Positions 46,240 to 56,489 of a DNA stretch of 64,000 bases are shown here, piece after piece. Position 1 is the first letter of the stretch. Every line of letters starts with the position of its first letter. This DNA is from Sabethes cyaneus (Eukaryota; Arthropoda; Insecta; Diptera; Culicidae), in NCBI RefSeq assembly GCF_943734655.1, contig NC_071354.1, positions 138,370,642 to 138,434,641 of the forward strand. Direction: 5' to 3'. Both the position numbers and the translations under genes were made by a program. The notes under the pieces were generated by a model. The model was not told where the DNA came from. It ran no database searches and saw only the letters and a program-made list of their open reading frames with translations.

Positions 46240-46282
46240 AACACATAACGGTTAAAGTGACTATAATCTAACAAAAAAAATG
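46240..46282 (+). repeat. SINE-tail-like sequence
   Basis: GGTTAAAGTGACTATAATCT followed by AACAAAAAAAATG closely resembles the tail of the SINE at 52441-52540 (TGTTAAAGGGACTATAATCA). Only the 3' portion is recognisable. Confidence 0.5.
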
Positions 46283-49200
46283 ATCCCGCAATGGAATCGT
46301 TGGTCCCAAGACCAAGTGTTTGTAATGTTTTCAGTTCTCCTGCTATATGAAATGTACGCGGCAGGATTTCGGAAAGTTTCTTCAAAACAGTTTTTTGAAG
46401 TGCAGTTTGTTGTCGGTAGTGACGGGGTGCCCGTTCAATGATTATCGTACGATTAGCATTTGAGGGCAAGAAAGTGCTTTGTTTTAAAATTGAAAAGAGC
46501 TAAGTTATTTTTTTGTTTCCTGACATGTGTAATAAAGTGGATCTAAAAATAATTTCATAGTGATGTTTATTCACACTTGTTCTTAGCGGTGCTGCTGATA
46601 CCTTTGTACAACGTTCATTCAACTCTTGGTCCACACTTACATAACAACTGTAGAAACAGTGTACATGTTGGTTAGAAGCTAGATAAAATATGGGATATGA
46701 TGCTACTATACAACTCTTATTCCACATCTGGTCCTTTAGGTGCTGCCGTTTTGTTCCTTGGAAACGTTGACGTAAAAAGATAAATTTAGCGTCCACTATA
46801 ATTTATTTACTAAACGGCCAAAATCTTAATCATTTGATTAATAAAATAAATATTTACCGGCATTTGCTGCTGCTAAAGACCGACAAATCGTCTACGTCTC
46901 TGCATGAGCTGCAAAAGGGAACATGTAATTTGTAAGAAAAGAAATGGATTGGTGATTTTAATGCGGTTTTGCGATAATCATGTTTGCAGCTTCATATTTG
47001 GCTATTTATTCATGAAATCGTCGTTGTACTGATTGATTTATTTTGGTGGAATTGTCGGTAATTCGTGATAAATATAATACGATTAACAATTCAAACTTCA
47101 TAATGGCGAAAAAATGTTTTCTGTTTTTGCAGCTAATATATTCTTTTCTCCCATTTAATGATATCATATGTATTCCAAAAAAATTATTAAAAGTATTTTC
47201 ATGATAGATAACCTTCACTAATATAGGTTTCTAATCTTAGGAGACTTAGTGGATTATTCAATATCTCACCCGACTTGCAACCCACGGTTCAAATATACAA
47301 CCCTTTCAGAAACCACTGCTCCAGGAAAAAAATCCTATCCAGATTGTCCCACATTCTGCTTCGAATACATTGTGTCCATATGTATTCGGCAAACCATCTT
47401 CTCACACGCATCACATCATCGTGGTCCATTCGCATTCTCGCAACACCGCAAGTCAGCCAGTCTGCTGTCCAGTTAGTCAGTCAGTCAGTCAGTCCATTCC
47501 ATTCTTCGGATTATCGAAGAACCCTGTCTGCGCGCGGACTGTCTGGTCGATGGTCATTTAAGGAAGTGCTGCTGCCAAACCATCCTTCATCGCTGGCTGC
47601 GCTGCTGGTTGCGCCAACACTGACGTCGCTCGTCTGGATCTCGTATCCAGACCGGGGCCAGATCTTGTATGGAGAATTTTTTGTTCTTTTTATCCCAACT
47701 GTGTCACTGGAAAAGCGCTCGCTAAATGCTTCATTTCAAACCTGATCAATCATATCGAAGGGTTACGGCAGCAAGCAGTCGTGATTTGCTCCCGCTGTGG
47801 TGCTAGAGTCGAGTGAACAGCTTTCCCGCGATTGTATCGTGACGGTGGGAAATGGTTTCGTATCGAATTCGCTGCTGTATCGAAGGGTGTTTGTTCCCTT
47901 GACCACTTCAAATTGGAAGTTATTTCAACTTGAACACCTATGAAGAGCTGAATAGAAAAGAATGCACCATCGTGGCATATGTCGAGTACACGAGTGACCG
48001 AAGCATCTAATTCACCTAGCAGTGAATTAGATCCAATTTGTTACTATGTTTTGGCTATAAAACAGCTCAGTTAATAAGGACTAATGTTGAGTATTGCGGA
48101 ACGTAAACACTGTCTCAATTCAGCTACAAATAGGATTTTAATACATTTCTACTCGGATCACCAGCAGATGCCTACATTTGCGAACCCACAGGAATAGAGC
48201 AAAAAAGTCTTTTTTTTCGAGTGCACAAAATATTGAGCCCCAGGCAATTTAAACTATACCATCTTCTGCTGCCGGCCTGTCAGCCAATCTTCGGCTGAGT
48301 ATTTCTAATTCGATTGGATTGGCTCTTTCTACTTCAGTTTCACTCACGCCGGTGCCGGTGGTGGTGTTCCGTAAAAATGGAAAAGAAAAGAATTGCCTGC
48401 GTTTGCCCCGGAGGTGTAATTTACCGAAAAGTGCTTCAGTTCTCGAGAGCGCATGTGAATGAATTTTTCAAATATCGGCCAGAAATTGGCCCACTCATTG
48501 ATCGGCTTTAGACCCGTTCAAGTTTCAAGGCAATCCGAAGGAAGACAGCGGAGGAAAATTATCCAGAAATTTAATGACATTTAAAAAAACGGTTTCAAGC
48601 ACACCATGTACATGTAGTGACGGGAGAAATTCTATACAGTCAATGGGAATGGTCAAGGGGGTGGAAAAAGACAACAAGATGAGTTTTTTTCGATAAGCAT
48701 CAATTTTTCATTTCAATTCACTACAGCGTATTTACCAGTAGGAGGGAGGCGTTTTTTTGTATATGCTTTTTATCCTTTTTCCGATAAGTGATCACAGTAT
48801 TGCTACTCTACTGGATTTTCCGGTTCCAGTTCATGAAAGCTTTCCCAGTAAACACACACAGAGATCAATGAAGGCAAAGAAGCGGAAATGCAAACAGAAA
48901 AATAGCATTCATGCATCCTTTTATCATTTATATTAAACTTTAATTGAAAAATTAATTGCGTTCGTTTTTCGTTCACGGTTCGAGTGAATTTTAATATGCC
49001 AACTTGAGGTGCAGTTGTTTGATTATTGGAAAGTATACATAATACATACATAATATTATAAACATTTCTATATCGATATGTTTCCAAATCCGAACTAACC
49101 AAATCTAAACTACTGATTAGAACATTATAATTAGAAAGTTTCTACGGCATGTACACTTATAATTATAATGTACGCTATTCGCAACTATCCAATCATCCTA

Positions 49201-49690
49201 TAAGGTGTTAAGGTGAAATTAGTCGTCATCGATTCTGCTAATTTCAAAAGCAGTTTTTTTGTTTGAAACAAAAATTCTGTTCATGAAAATATATTTAAGG
49301 TGTTCAGATTCGCAAGAAGAATGCAGTATTTACAATTTTACGAACAATACCCCGATTTTGGGTCCAAAAACTGCTTCCAAAATTGGGCTTTTCGACGAAA
49401 AGTTGATGACTGCTAATTTCCCGTTAAGCTTGAAGATCTTCTTACGTTTTGTTTTTGAGCGAATTTGGAATTTTGGAAAGTTAAGATGGGCTGGTACCGA
49501 ATGGCCGAATTCCGGGGGGGTGGGCAGCCCCCCCGCAGAAACCACTACTATTTAGGTACATGCATTTTCCTAGGTTTACTGTCTATTAGGGATTATCCCT
49601 TAGTTAAGTCCGAACGAGCGGCAGCGAGTAAGGACAGCATGTGCCCAACGTTTGCGCAGGTTGAAGGCTGTGAATATTTTCGGTCGAATA
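46283..49690. other. 3.4 kb unassigned DNA
   Basis: Includes a GC-richer stretch at 47.25-48.5 kb with overlapping frames (47275-47745 plus, 156 codons) that lack any recognised domain. An AGTC microsatellite lies at 47475-47494. Possibly host intergenic or UTR sequence. Confidence 0.4.
47475..47494. repeat. AGTC tetranucleotide repeat
   Basis: Five consecutive copies of AGTC. Confidence 0.85.
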
Positions 49691-49693
49691 TGA

Positions 49694-49860
49694 CATTCGG
49701 CCATTCGTGTTTTGGCCATTTGTGATTCGGCCATTCGTGATTCGGCCTTTTGTAATTCGGCCATTTGATATATTATGCCATTCGTTATTTCGGCCATTTG
49801 TGTTTCGGCCATTCGTGATTCGGCCATTCGTGATTCGGTCATTTGTGTTTCGGCCATTCG
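49694..49860. repeat. Minisatellite, 15-17 bp ATTCGGCCATTCGTG unit
   Basis: About ten imperfect copies of ATTCGGCCATTCGTG and ATTTGTGTTTCGGCC variants. Translation gives MAESQMAETQMAE-type artefacts on the minus strand. A single ATGGCCGAATTCCGG at 49502 may be a stray unit. Confidence 0.88.
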
Positions 49861-50240
49861 TAGGTAATCCGTTAAGATAACATCAGATTTTTATATTTTT
49901 TTTAGCGTTGTTCGAGCTAGTTGATACCAGGGATGGTTCGATCACTTTGAATCAATTTAGAAATTATACAAGAGACATTTGTAGAACTGGTTATTATCTA
50001 CAATTTTGCCGAATAAAGTTTTGCTGTATCTGTAAATATATTCACGCTGTTACAATGCTAGTAGCTCAGTGAACGTTGTAGCAACGGTTTTATGAGCCAC
50101 TGGCACTGGAAGTATTTTCTGGTCTGCAGCTTGCAATGACAATCCTGTAGCAGGTTATAAGTACCCCGGCGGAAGTGGTCGCTTTAGGGAATATCCGAAA
50201 TCATGTGAATATTGGTGTTTAACATCAGGATTTTCAAGCA
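49861..50240. other. Unassigned DNA
   Basis: Nothing recognisable seen. Confidence 0.35.
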
Positions 50241-50244
50241 TCTA

Positions 50245-50620
50245 TAATCTGAGATTATAACCGGATTCGAACCCACAACCAGGGATGTCACATATAATTC
50301 TGTGTTTTTTGTTGGAAAAATCTGACAATCTGTACGGTGAGAAAAAATATCTGTGCAAAAATCTGTCCAATGCAAAACCATGAGAGTGAAAGAGATAGAG
50401 AGTCATTTTGCTGACTGTTTCCGTCTCTTTCACTCTCATGCAAAAGCTCAAAAATCTGTTTAATCTGTGTAATTTTGCGAAAACCTGTATTCTATGCATA
50501 CAGATTCTGTATAGGCGATTTCTCTTAAATATCTGTTAAACACAGAATAATCTGTGCATGTGGCAACCCTGCTCACAACACCCGCCAGGGCATGTGGCTC
50601 GCTGTTTGTTGCATTCGAGT
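50245..50620 (-). mobile_element. tRNA-like (SINE) sequence split by an hAT-type MITE
   Basis: On the minus strand GGGTTCGAATCCGG (50260-50273) contains a perfect B box GGTTCGAATCC. Across the inserted MITE the minus-strand sequence continues upstream with CCACATGCCCTGGCGGGTGT-TGTGAG, which plausibly belongs to the same tRNA-like unit. I could not fold a complete tRNA. A SINE relic is more likely than a tRNA gene. Confidence 0.5.
50280..50571. mobile_element. 292-bp hAT-type MITE with 8-bp target duplication
   Basis: The ends CAGGGATGTCACATATAATT-CTGTG and, as complement, CAGGGTTGCCACATGCACAG-ATTATTCTGTG agree. The flanking 8-mers CCCACAAC (50272-50279) and CTCACAAC (50572-50579) differ at one base, and 8-bp duplications are the hallmark of hAT insertions. 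An internal perfect 16-bp inverted repeat (ATGAGAGTGAAAGAGA, 50380-50395 with 50424-50439) makes the whole element foldback. It lies 8 bases from the B box of the tRNA-like sequence. Confidence 0.82.
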
Positions 50621-50819
50621 CGACGACCCTTTCAAAGGATAGGTAATGTGAGACCCTCCAACTAGCTCGTAGGTAGTTCTTCGGCAGTTCATACTTTTAA
50701 TACGACAAATGGATTGTTATTACGCAGTGCAGTCGTTCACTTCGGACGTTCAACGGTAGAGCGGGGATGCCGTACTTTCCAGCGTTCAAGGTTGATGTAT
50801 CCACAGCTTGTCCGTCATC

Positions 50820-52330
50820 TTCAATCCATTTTCTTTTTCTGTCGACGACTCCATTTCGTTCTCAATTCAACAGTACAGCGAAATGTTATCTCCAACGGCT
50901 GACCACCCACAACCAGGAATAAGTCGGTAGGTCCATCGTCCTTCGTCGTATTCCAGTCTTGCTGCCATTTGGCTAACGACTCTGTTCTCGCAGCTTTCCG
51001 AATTCCACGGATTTCCTTTCGCTTATAACATTCACTGTCCTCCGCCAGGGTGATACAAATTGGCATCATTCCAGCGATGTGTGCGTTATCGGACGCTTCG
51101 GACGAGACTGTTCTGTACGCGCTTGCTGCCCTCATAGTGATGAGCCGATATGTCCTGTTCAACATTCCTGTATTCCTCTTCGTTTTTAATTGTTCCACCT
51201 AGGCTGGTCCTCCCCCTACTAGCACGGTTGTTACAAAGTTGTCGTGGTAATCGAAATATGACAAATTTTAGTCGTAATCCGGTTGCTTCAACTAAATGGA
51301 CCTTAAGTGTGCTACTTGGGCCTTATCTAAGTATCGACAATGATACGCTACCCAAACCTTACTGTTGCTTGGTCCGTACCTAATGGGAATGATCATGGAT
51401 AATGCCTTAATCACTTTCGACACCTTGTCGCTGGCATAATCGTCATGGCTGTCGAAATGTAGACGGTCATTGACTATCACGCCCATTTGTTTTAAGCTTT
51501 GATTTGAGACAATCAAATGCTCTCCTTTTGACACTATTGCCCTTTGAATCGCCTTGCAGTTGCTGACCAGAAATATCCCGATTTTGTGGTGTGCTATTTT
51601 CAGCTTCACTCCCTGCATCCAGCATTCCATCATATAGATAGTCTCTGTAGCTAGCATTTCCACCTCTTCTAATGGCTCTCCTGTTACCGTTAAAACATCA
51701 TCCGCGAAACCTACGATGTGTACACCTTTCGGTAACTTCAGCATTGGCACTCCGTTGTACATTGCGTTCCAGAGCGTTGGTCCAAGAATTGAACCTTGTG
51801 GAACGTGATATTCATCAATTTTTGTCCTATAGGCGTCTCGTATACCATAACTCGGTTTTGAAAATAACTTCTCAAAATTTTGCACAGATTATCAGTGACC
51901 CTCATCCTGTATAGCGATTTTGCGATGGTTTCCTAGCTGGGGCTGTTGAAAACGTTCGCTTCGTTTCTGTTTAGATAATTTTTCGGCTCTCTCTAGCACA
52001 CTCCTGATCGCATCCACCGTCGATCTCCGTCTCCGAAAGCCAAATTCGATAGACCTTGACTTGGTAGTCTATTCAAAAATATCCTTTCCAGAAGTTGCCC
52101 GACTGTATCTAACAAGCAGATGGGCCTGTACGATGTTGGATCTCCCTGGGGCTTACCTGGTTTCGGCAACAACACAAGCCTTTGTATCTTCCACCTATCA
52201 GGAAAAATACTTTCATCCTAGTATTTTTGCATTACCATTTTAAATATATCCGGGCACGTCAGGATCGCCGCTTTCAAGGCTATATTGGGAATTCGAATTC
52301 ATTACGTAGAAGATACAAAAGCTTCTTTCC
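50820..52330 (-). pseudogene. R1-clade retrotransposon reverse transcriptase relic
   Basis: On the minus strand: LLLPKPGKPQGDPTSYRPIC then LLDTVGQLLERIFLN (about 52180-52060), FGFRRRRSTVDAIRSVLERA, ANVFNSPS (remnant of motif A, with its Asp-containing part deleted), VPQGSILGPTLWNAMYNGVP (motif B, 51805-51750), GVHIVGFADDVLTVTGEPLE (motif C, FADD 51697-51708), and PSNSKVWVAYHCRYLD (51360-51320). It is then interrupted by a MITE and continues VEQLKTKRNTGMLNRTYRLI, SSEASDNAHIAGMMPICITL and ARTESLAKWQQDWNTT (51198-50950). After that homology is lost. R1 elements of insects classically target 28S rDNA, but this copy lies outside rDNA. Confidence 0.85.
51216..51318. mobile_element. 103-bp MITE inside the R1 RT
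   Basis: Ends CTACTAGCACGGTTGTTAC and, as complement, CAAGTAGCACAC share the AGTAGCAC core. The sequence aligns along its length with the 96-bp copy at 61654-61749 (CTACTAGCAC, GTTGTTACAAA, AGTC.TAA, TTGCT.CAACTAAA, TGCT.CTTG). It interrupts the R1 codons between RYLD/ILRY and GGPAWVEQL. Confidence 0.72.
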
Positions 52331-52440
52331 ACTTCTTTACTTTTTGTCTGTCTTCGTCTGTTGTAGCCCTTTGAACGAACCTCCTGACTGTAAGACAACT
52401 AACACGAAGCGCGCTAATCATCTCGTTAGGGGTCAATCCA

Positions 52441-52540
52441 GGTGTAGTGGTTAGCTTTCACGCCTTTCACGCCAAGGACCCCGCAGAAAGTCACGAATAA
52501 CCCAAGCTGTTAAAGGGACTATAATCAAAACAAAAAATAA
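52441..52540 (+). mobile_element. tRNA-derived SINE, B-box region deleted
   Basis: GGTGTAGTGGTTAGCTTTCA is a good A box (TAGTGGTTAG). It is followed by CGCCTTTCACGCCAAGGACC. The sequence then passes directly to CCGCAGAAAGTCACGAATAA without the expected GGTTCGAATCC. The tail is CTATAATCAAAACAAAAAAT. It resembles the common mosquito tRNA-SINE type (Feilai-like); the B box is gone, so internal pol III transcription is unlikely. Confidence 0.7.
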
Positions 52541-52545
52541 TCATC

Positions 52546-53765
52546 TCTCTCCCCCAGTAGGTTAGGCGTCGACTGTTTTTTCGCTCGACTTTGCTTACCA
52601 TGGTTGAAACGATCCTCATCTCCCGCTAACATGATCTCCTGAATTTCCGCCAGAACCCGCTGTTGAAACAGGCAAACAAACCTCGAACGATCATTCGAGC
52701 TGCCAATGCCACATGACCTAGCTGTGGCATTTTTTTCCTCTGTTGGGTACTCTTACCACTGCGTCCATTATTTTGAACTATTGAGGTATGCCCCGTTTCA
52801 TTATTGTACTGTACACTTTAACCCTGCCTATCACTTATTGAGGAAGTGACAGGCTGGTAGCTGGAGCGAGACATGTGTCAATCAGGGATGACTAGTACCT
52901 AGTACCTTATGAACCTAGTATCCTGATCAAAGACGCCGACCAGATCTCCCCTTTTTGAGATACTGCAGTCTGCGTACTATTTGTGCTCTACGATAGTAGA
53001 GCAAGTGTTCCGAGGTTAAATATCATCTTGTACGAAACTGAGATTCCGAAGAAGATATTTACTCGGATAATGTCCTGTCGCAAGACCGGTAAGCTTGCTG
53101 ACATCTCTCTTATTGAAACTCTTCAACTTTTGAGTAACCTAGGGGTGGATACTCGACGTTATATATTGTTTTTATAGATTGTTTGAGCGATTGTACAGCC
53201 ATCCTACTGGCCATAACTGTTCGACTCTCCTTTTGTTTCAACCCACCCTCCAGCACACAGTCAGAGATCAGGCAGAGTGAATCTCGACCCGTGAGTAGAG
53301 AGTTGGAGCCACATCTTCGTTTGTCGACTCACAACGAGTCGGCGTGTTGAGGATAGACGAGGATCAGGACTGAACCTCTGCTAGCGCATCGTTATAGTCC
53401 TGCTCCTCCCCTACTCTCCTCTCCACCTCATTCGTATCTTTGTTTTTCGGCAGAGAGAGCTTGCACGGTAAGAAATCGTCCACTGCATCAGTGACCGGCT
53501 TGATGCAGCAAGGGCAAACTGCTGTGGAGGGCACCCTGGTACTCCACAGGCTCCGTCGCGGCGAGAAAATTTATAGAACCCCCTCCACCATTCATCCCTC
53601 GGCACGGGTCGCGTCACACCTTGGATTAGGGGTTTATCCATTCAAATTTTTACATAATAGCCATGGATAATAGCTATTACAACCATCTTCTTTAAGGGCT
53701 TTGGACCCTCTGCTTTGGTTCCTGGGATTCAAGAGGACCGTCCTGCAGGCGGAGAGTTTACACTT
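52546..53765. other. Unassigned DNA between R1 pieces
   Basis: Expected position of the R1 endonuclease-RT linker, but I see no clear homology. A minus-strand stretch near 52690-52580 reads VLAEIQEIMLAGDEDRFNHG, possibly from an R1 or other retroelement protein. A minus frame at 53411-53641 has no motif. Confidence 0.35.
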
Positions 53766-53769
53766 CAGC

Positions 53770-54130
53770 CTTCGCATGAGTGCCCCCTTCTCTGTCCGCA
53801 TACGACCCTAATTTTCACCGGTCGTCCGATTTCCACTAAGGAACGTATTCCGGATGGTACCACGAGGAGGTATTTAACGGAGCCTTCGGTAGGTAATTCA
53901 ACTTGAAGTTTAGCTAGAGCTTCTAGTAGACTCATTACTGCTTCGGCTCCCCCATTCAACTGACCAAGCGTTGAAGTCCCCTCCAATAATGATCGGACTA
54001 CGTTCAGGCAGCGTCACAGTAAGATCATCCAGCATATATTCGAACCGTTCAATGGTCCATCTGGAAGACGCGTAGCAGCAACGGCTTGATTCCGAGTTGG
54101 TGACTGCTGCAATTTCCCGCTCCGTGCAAA
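53770..54130 (-). pseudogene. R1-clade endonuclease fragment
   Basis: The minus strand encodes SSRWTIERFEYMLDDLTVTL, then PERSPIIIGGDFNAWSVEWG with the GGDFNA motif of APE-type endonucleases and the DFNAWSxEWGS signature usual in R1. It is followed by SLLEALAKLQVELPTEGSV. At that point the reading changes into the repeat shared with 46.08 kb. It is probably the 5' part of the same R1 insertion as the RT at 50.8-52.3 kb. Confidence 0.82.
53801..53870. repeat. Shared segment matching 46.08-46.14 kb
   Basis: See the copy at 46076-46145. Here it follows TEGSV of the R1 endonuclease, where the family would continue with different residues, so it appears inserted. Confidence 0.6.
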
Positions 54131-55195
54131 CAGGTTTTCACCTTCTTCGCCTCTCATAGTATCTCTTTGTAAAAGTTAATTCTCCATGCTAATTGGACCC
54201 TCCCTCAAGACCGCTGTAGCTACTTGTTCTTTGCAGTCGCTATTTTGATTCCATGGTTATCTTTGCTAGCAGGGTGGCCATGCTTGGGTTGATACAGTTC
54301 TTCATGGGGTACTGTCTACAGAACCGGATCAGCATCAGCAACGTTACATGAGAGCCTACAACCACCAACTTGTAGCATTAACTAAATAAAACAACCAGTT
54401 ATCTGTAGAAAGGTTCACACTTTTCATTTAATGATTATGAAACTGCCATTATTTGTTAAGAAATAAACTACAAACGACACAATTTTGTAAAGAGGAGGGA
54501 TTGGCGGCCATCTTGGATTTGACCGTCATGTTGGATTTTATAAAAAAAATCTCCATTTTCGCTATGATCCTCCCAACTGGTTTTAACTTCAGGATTTTAA
54601 TACCAATGCACACCTACTTTTATGAATGTTTCTTATAGTTTTTTTTCTCAGCTTTCCAAAGATGGTTTTAAAATGAAAACCGTTTGGGGGGCTCACGGCG
54701 AAAATCCTGTTTGTTAGTAGTTTCATTGCAAAATTAGACAATGTAACATGATATAGATCGCAAGGTTTGGTAAAAATTCTACTTTTTTTACTGTCGGGCC
54801 CCTCGAACGAGGATCCTCTGTTTCGAGGTATTAAAAGTGCAATAATCATTTTTAACCATTTTCAACCAATCGAGTACAAAAGTTTAATATTTGAAGATCT
54901 CGTGTCAGTAGTGGCCCCGCTTCAACGAGAATTACTCAGGAGTTAAATGAAAACCCGATGGCAGCAGAAAAATGGAAACTTAGCTGAATATTTGCACTGC
55001 ATTTTATATAAATTGAACTATGATCTTAACACTTTTTACTCAAAAAGAAGAAAGAAAAAAATTGAACTAATTGTAATCCACCGAGAACTTAAAAAAATAA
55101 ACGGGAAAATCTTTATGTGTACACATCTTATGAAAAGTGGGAGTCTAAAAGTATCGACAAGAAGATAACTTTTTTCTAAATTAAATTCTACTATT
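54131..55195. other. 1.06 kb unassigned DNA
   Basis: GGCGGCCATCTTGGATTTGA near 54505 resembles a motif that recurs in mosquito dispersed repeats. Otherwise no feature. Confidence 0.35.
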
Positions 55196-55197
55196 TA

Positions 55198-55426
55198 GGG
55201 TATGGGAGGATATTTTCAGCAGGTTTCTAAGTTCAGCATATTTTCCTTTTCTTTCGCTAATAAAAATCCTTTGTCGACATACAATTTCTACTCTTTTCTC
55301 ACGACAGTAAATAATCCACTGTTTTCCATTGAAAGAGCGTCAAAACTGTTCTTCCACTAGAGCTAGGCCATAGGCTGACACAATAGAAGCAATCGCTTAA
55401 TAGGCCGAAAATACTCTCCAGTTCCC
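55198..55426. mobile_element. TA-flanked 229-bp relative of the 35.6-kb element
   Basis: The left end GGGTATGGGAGGATATTTTC-AGC and complement of the right end GGGAACTGGAGAGTATTTTC-GGC match. TA lies at 55196-55197 and 55427-55428. The interior has AATAAAAA.CTTTG and AGCAATCGCTTA shared with 35628-36593. A short internally deleted copy. Confidence 0.72.
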
Positions 55427-55440
55427 TATATTTATTCCCG

Positions 55441-55500
55441 ACAGATACGTATTTCGCCTACAACTTGCAGGCTTCAGCAGTGTCTGTTTTCGAACCGCTA
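55441..55500 (-). ncRNA. Second hammerhead-like motif, decayed core
   Basis: Read on the minus strand it matches the 42.06-kb motif along about 60 bases (TTCGAAAACAGACACTG, GAAGCCTGCAAG, GTAGGCGAAATACGTATCTG-TC, then GAATAAA). CUGANGA is here CTGCTGA, so the invariant A6 is C and cleavage should be impaired. Stem I (GACA/TGTC), stem II and the GAAA core are kept. No inverted arms or target duplication were identified around this copy. Confidence 0.5.
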
Positions 55501-55532
55501 TAAACGGCTATGATTCAGTTTCATTTGAAGTA

Positions 55533-56487
55533 GGGGAAGGGCAGTAAAGACGGACACTGCGGGAAAGACGGACACTTATCATATTTCATAAACAATAATT
55601 TTTTGAAGCAAACCAATGATGGGAAGTGTTTCTATAGACTGAATAAACACTTTTGAATTAAACTGCCGATTTCTAGCAGCGCAGCTGTCAAATTTATAAG
55701 CAAAACAAAGAAAAAATGCCTAAATACGCTAACCGATGTAATTTTGTGTGTGAAGAAAATAGCTGGTAAATCGTTAAAAAGCAATACTTTCGTGCTATAT
55801 CGACGACATTACGTTAGTTTGACCCTTCACTGAATGTCCGTTGGAAATCTAGTGAATTTTTGAATATTCAGTAAAAAGTTATTAAAGTTTGAAAAAATGG
55901 TATCCAAGTCGCGAAAGACGGACACCCGAAGGTAGGGAAAGACGGACACAAAGATTCCGTATTCATTTTGCCTAACAACGATTTAAATTGCAAATACTTG
56001 CATATTATACATGTAAAAGTATCCAGAAGTCATTTAACAGTTGGAATAGGCCAACTTTTAGAAACGATTAATTCATCACCAATTAAAATATTGAAGATTA
56101 TAAAAGGGAACCATTTTATTTCCTCGCTCAAAGGGGTAGTTGGGTAGGGGGTTTTCCCAAGCCAATTCTTTCCTAAATACATGATGAAATATGTTAATCT
56201 TTCTTAATACTGATAATTCGTCGGCGCGTGACACCTTTTCGCGAGTGTCCGTCTTTCCCATATCAAGTGTCCGTCTTTCCCGCCCATGCGCAGAAACTCT
56301 GATTTATACATAATGTTTATAATATTAAAAAAGTATAAATTTTGGAAAAAATTTTCTAGTACACGCTGCAACTTTATTGGACAGAGACTTAAAGTTTCAG
56401 TTTGTATGAAAATTGCAATCAATACAGTTATATTTGAGTAGATATTGACTCTTGGCCTTAAGGTGTCTGTCTTTACCGCCCTTCCCC
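55533..56487. mobile_element. TA-flanked TIR element, 955 bp (GGGGAAGGGCRGTAAAGAC ends)
   Basis: The left end GGGGAAGGGCAGTAAAGACG-GACAC and complement of the right end GGGGAAGGGCGGTAAAGACA-GACAC differ at two of 25 positions. TA is at 55531-55532 and 56488-56489. The motif GGGAAAGACGGACAC recurs at 55561, 55911 and 55936, and inverted at 56245 and 56265. No transposase frame. Confidence 0.85.
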
Positions 56488-56489
56488 TA

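Noticed and set aside
47275..47745. 156-codon plus frame as a host gene
   Set aside because: Overlaps other open frames, lacks a domain and begins without supporting context.
49600..49857. MAESQMAETQ repeat protein on the minus strand
   Set aside because: It is a translation of the 15-17 bp ATTCGGCCATTCGTG minisatellite.
50245..50300. Functional tRNA gene suggested by GGTTCGAATCC
   Set aside because: No complete cloverleaf can be assembled and an hAT-type MITE splits the unit; a SINE relic is more likely.
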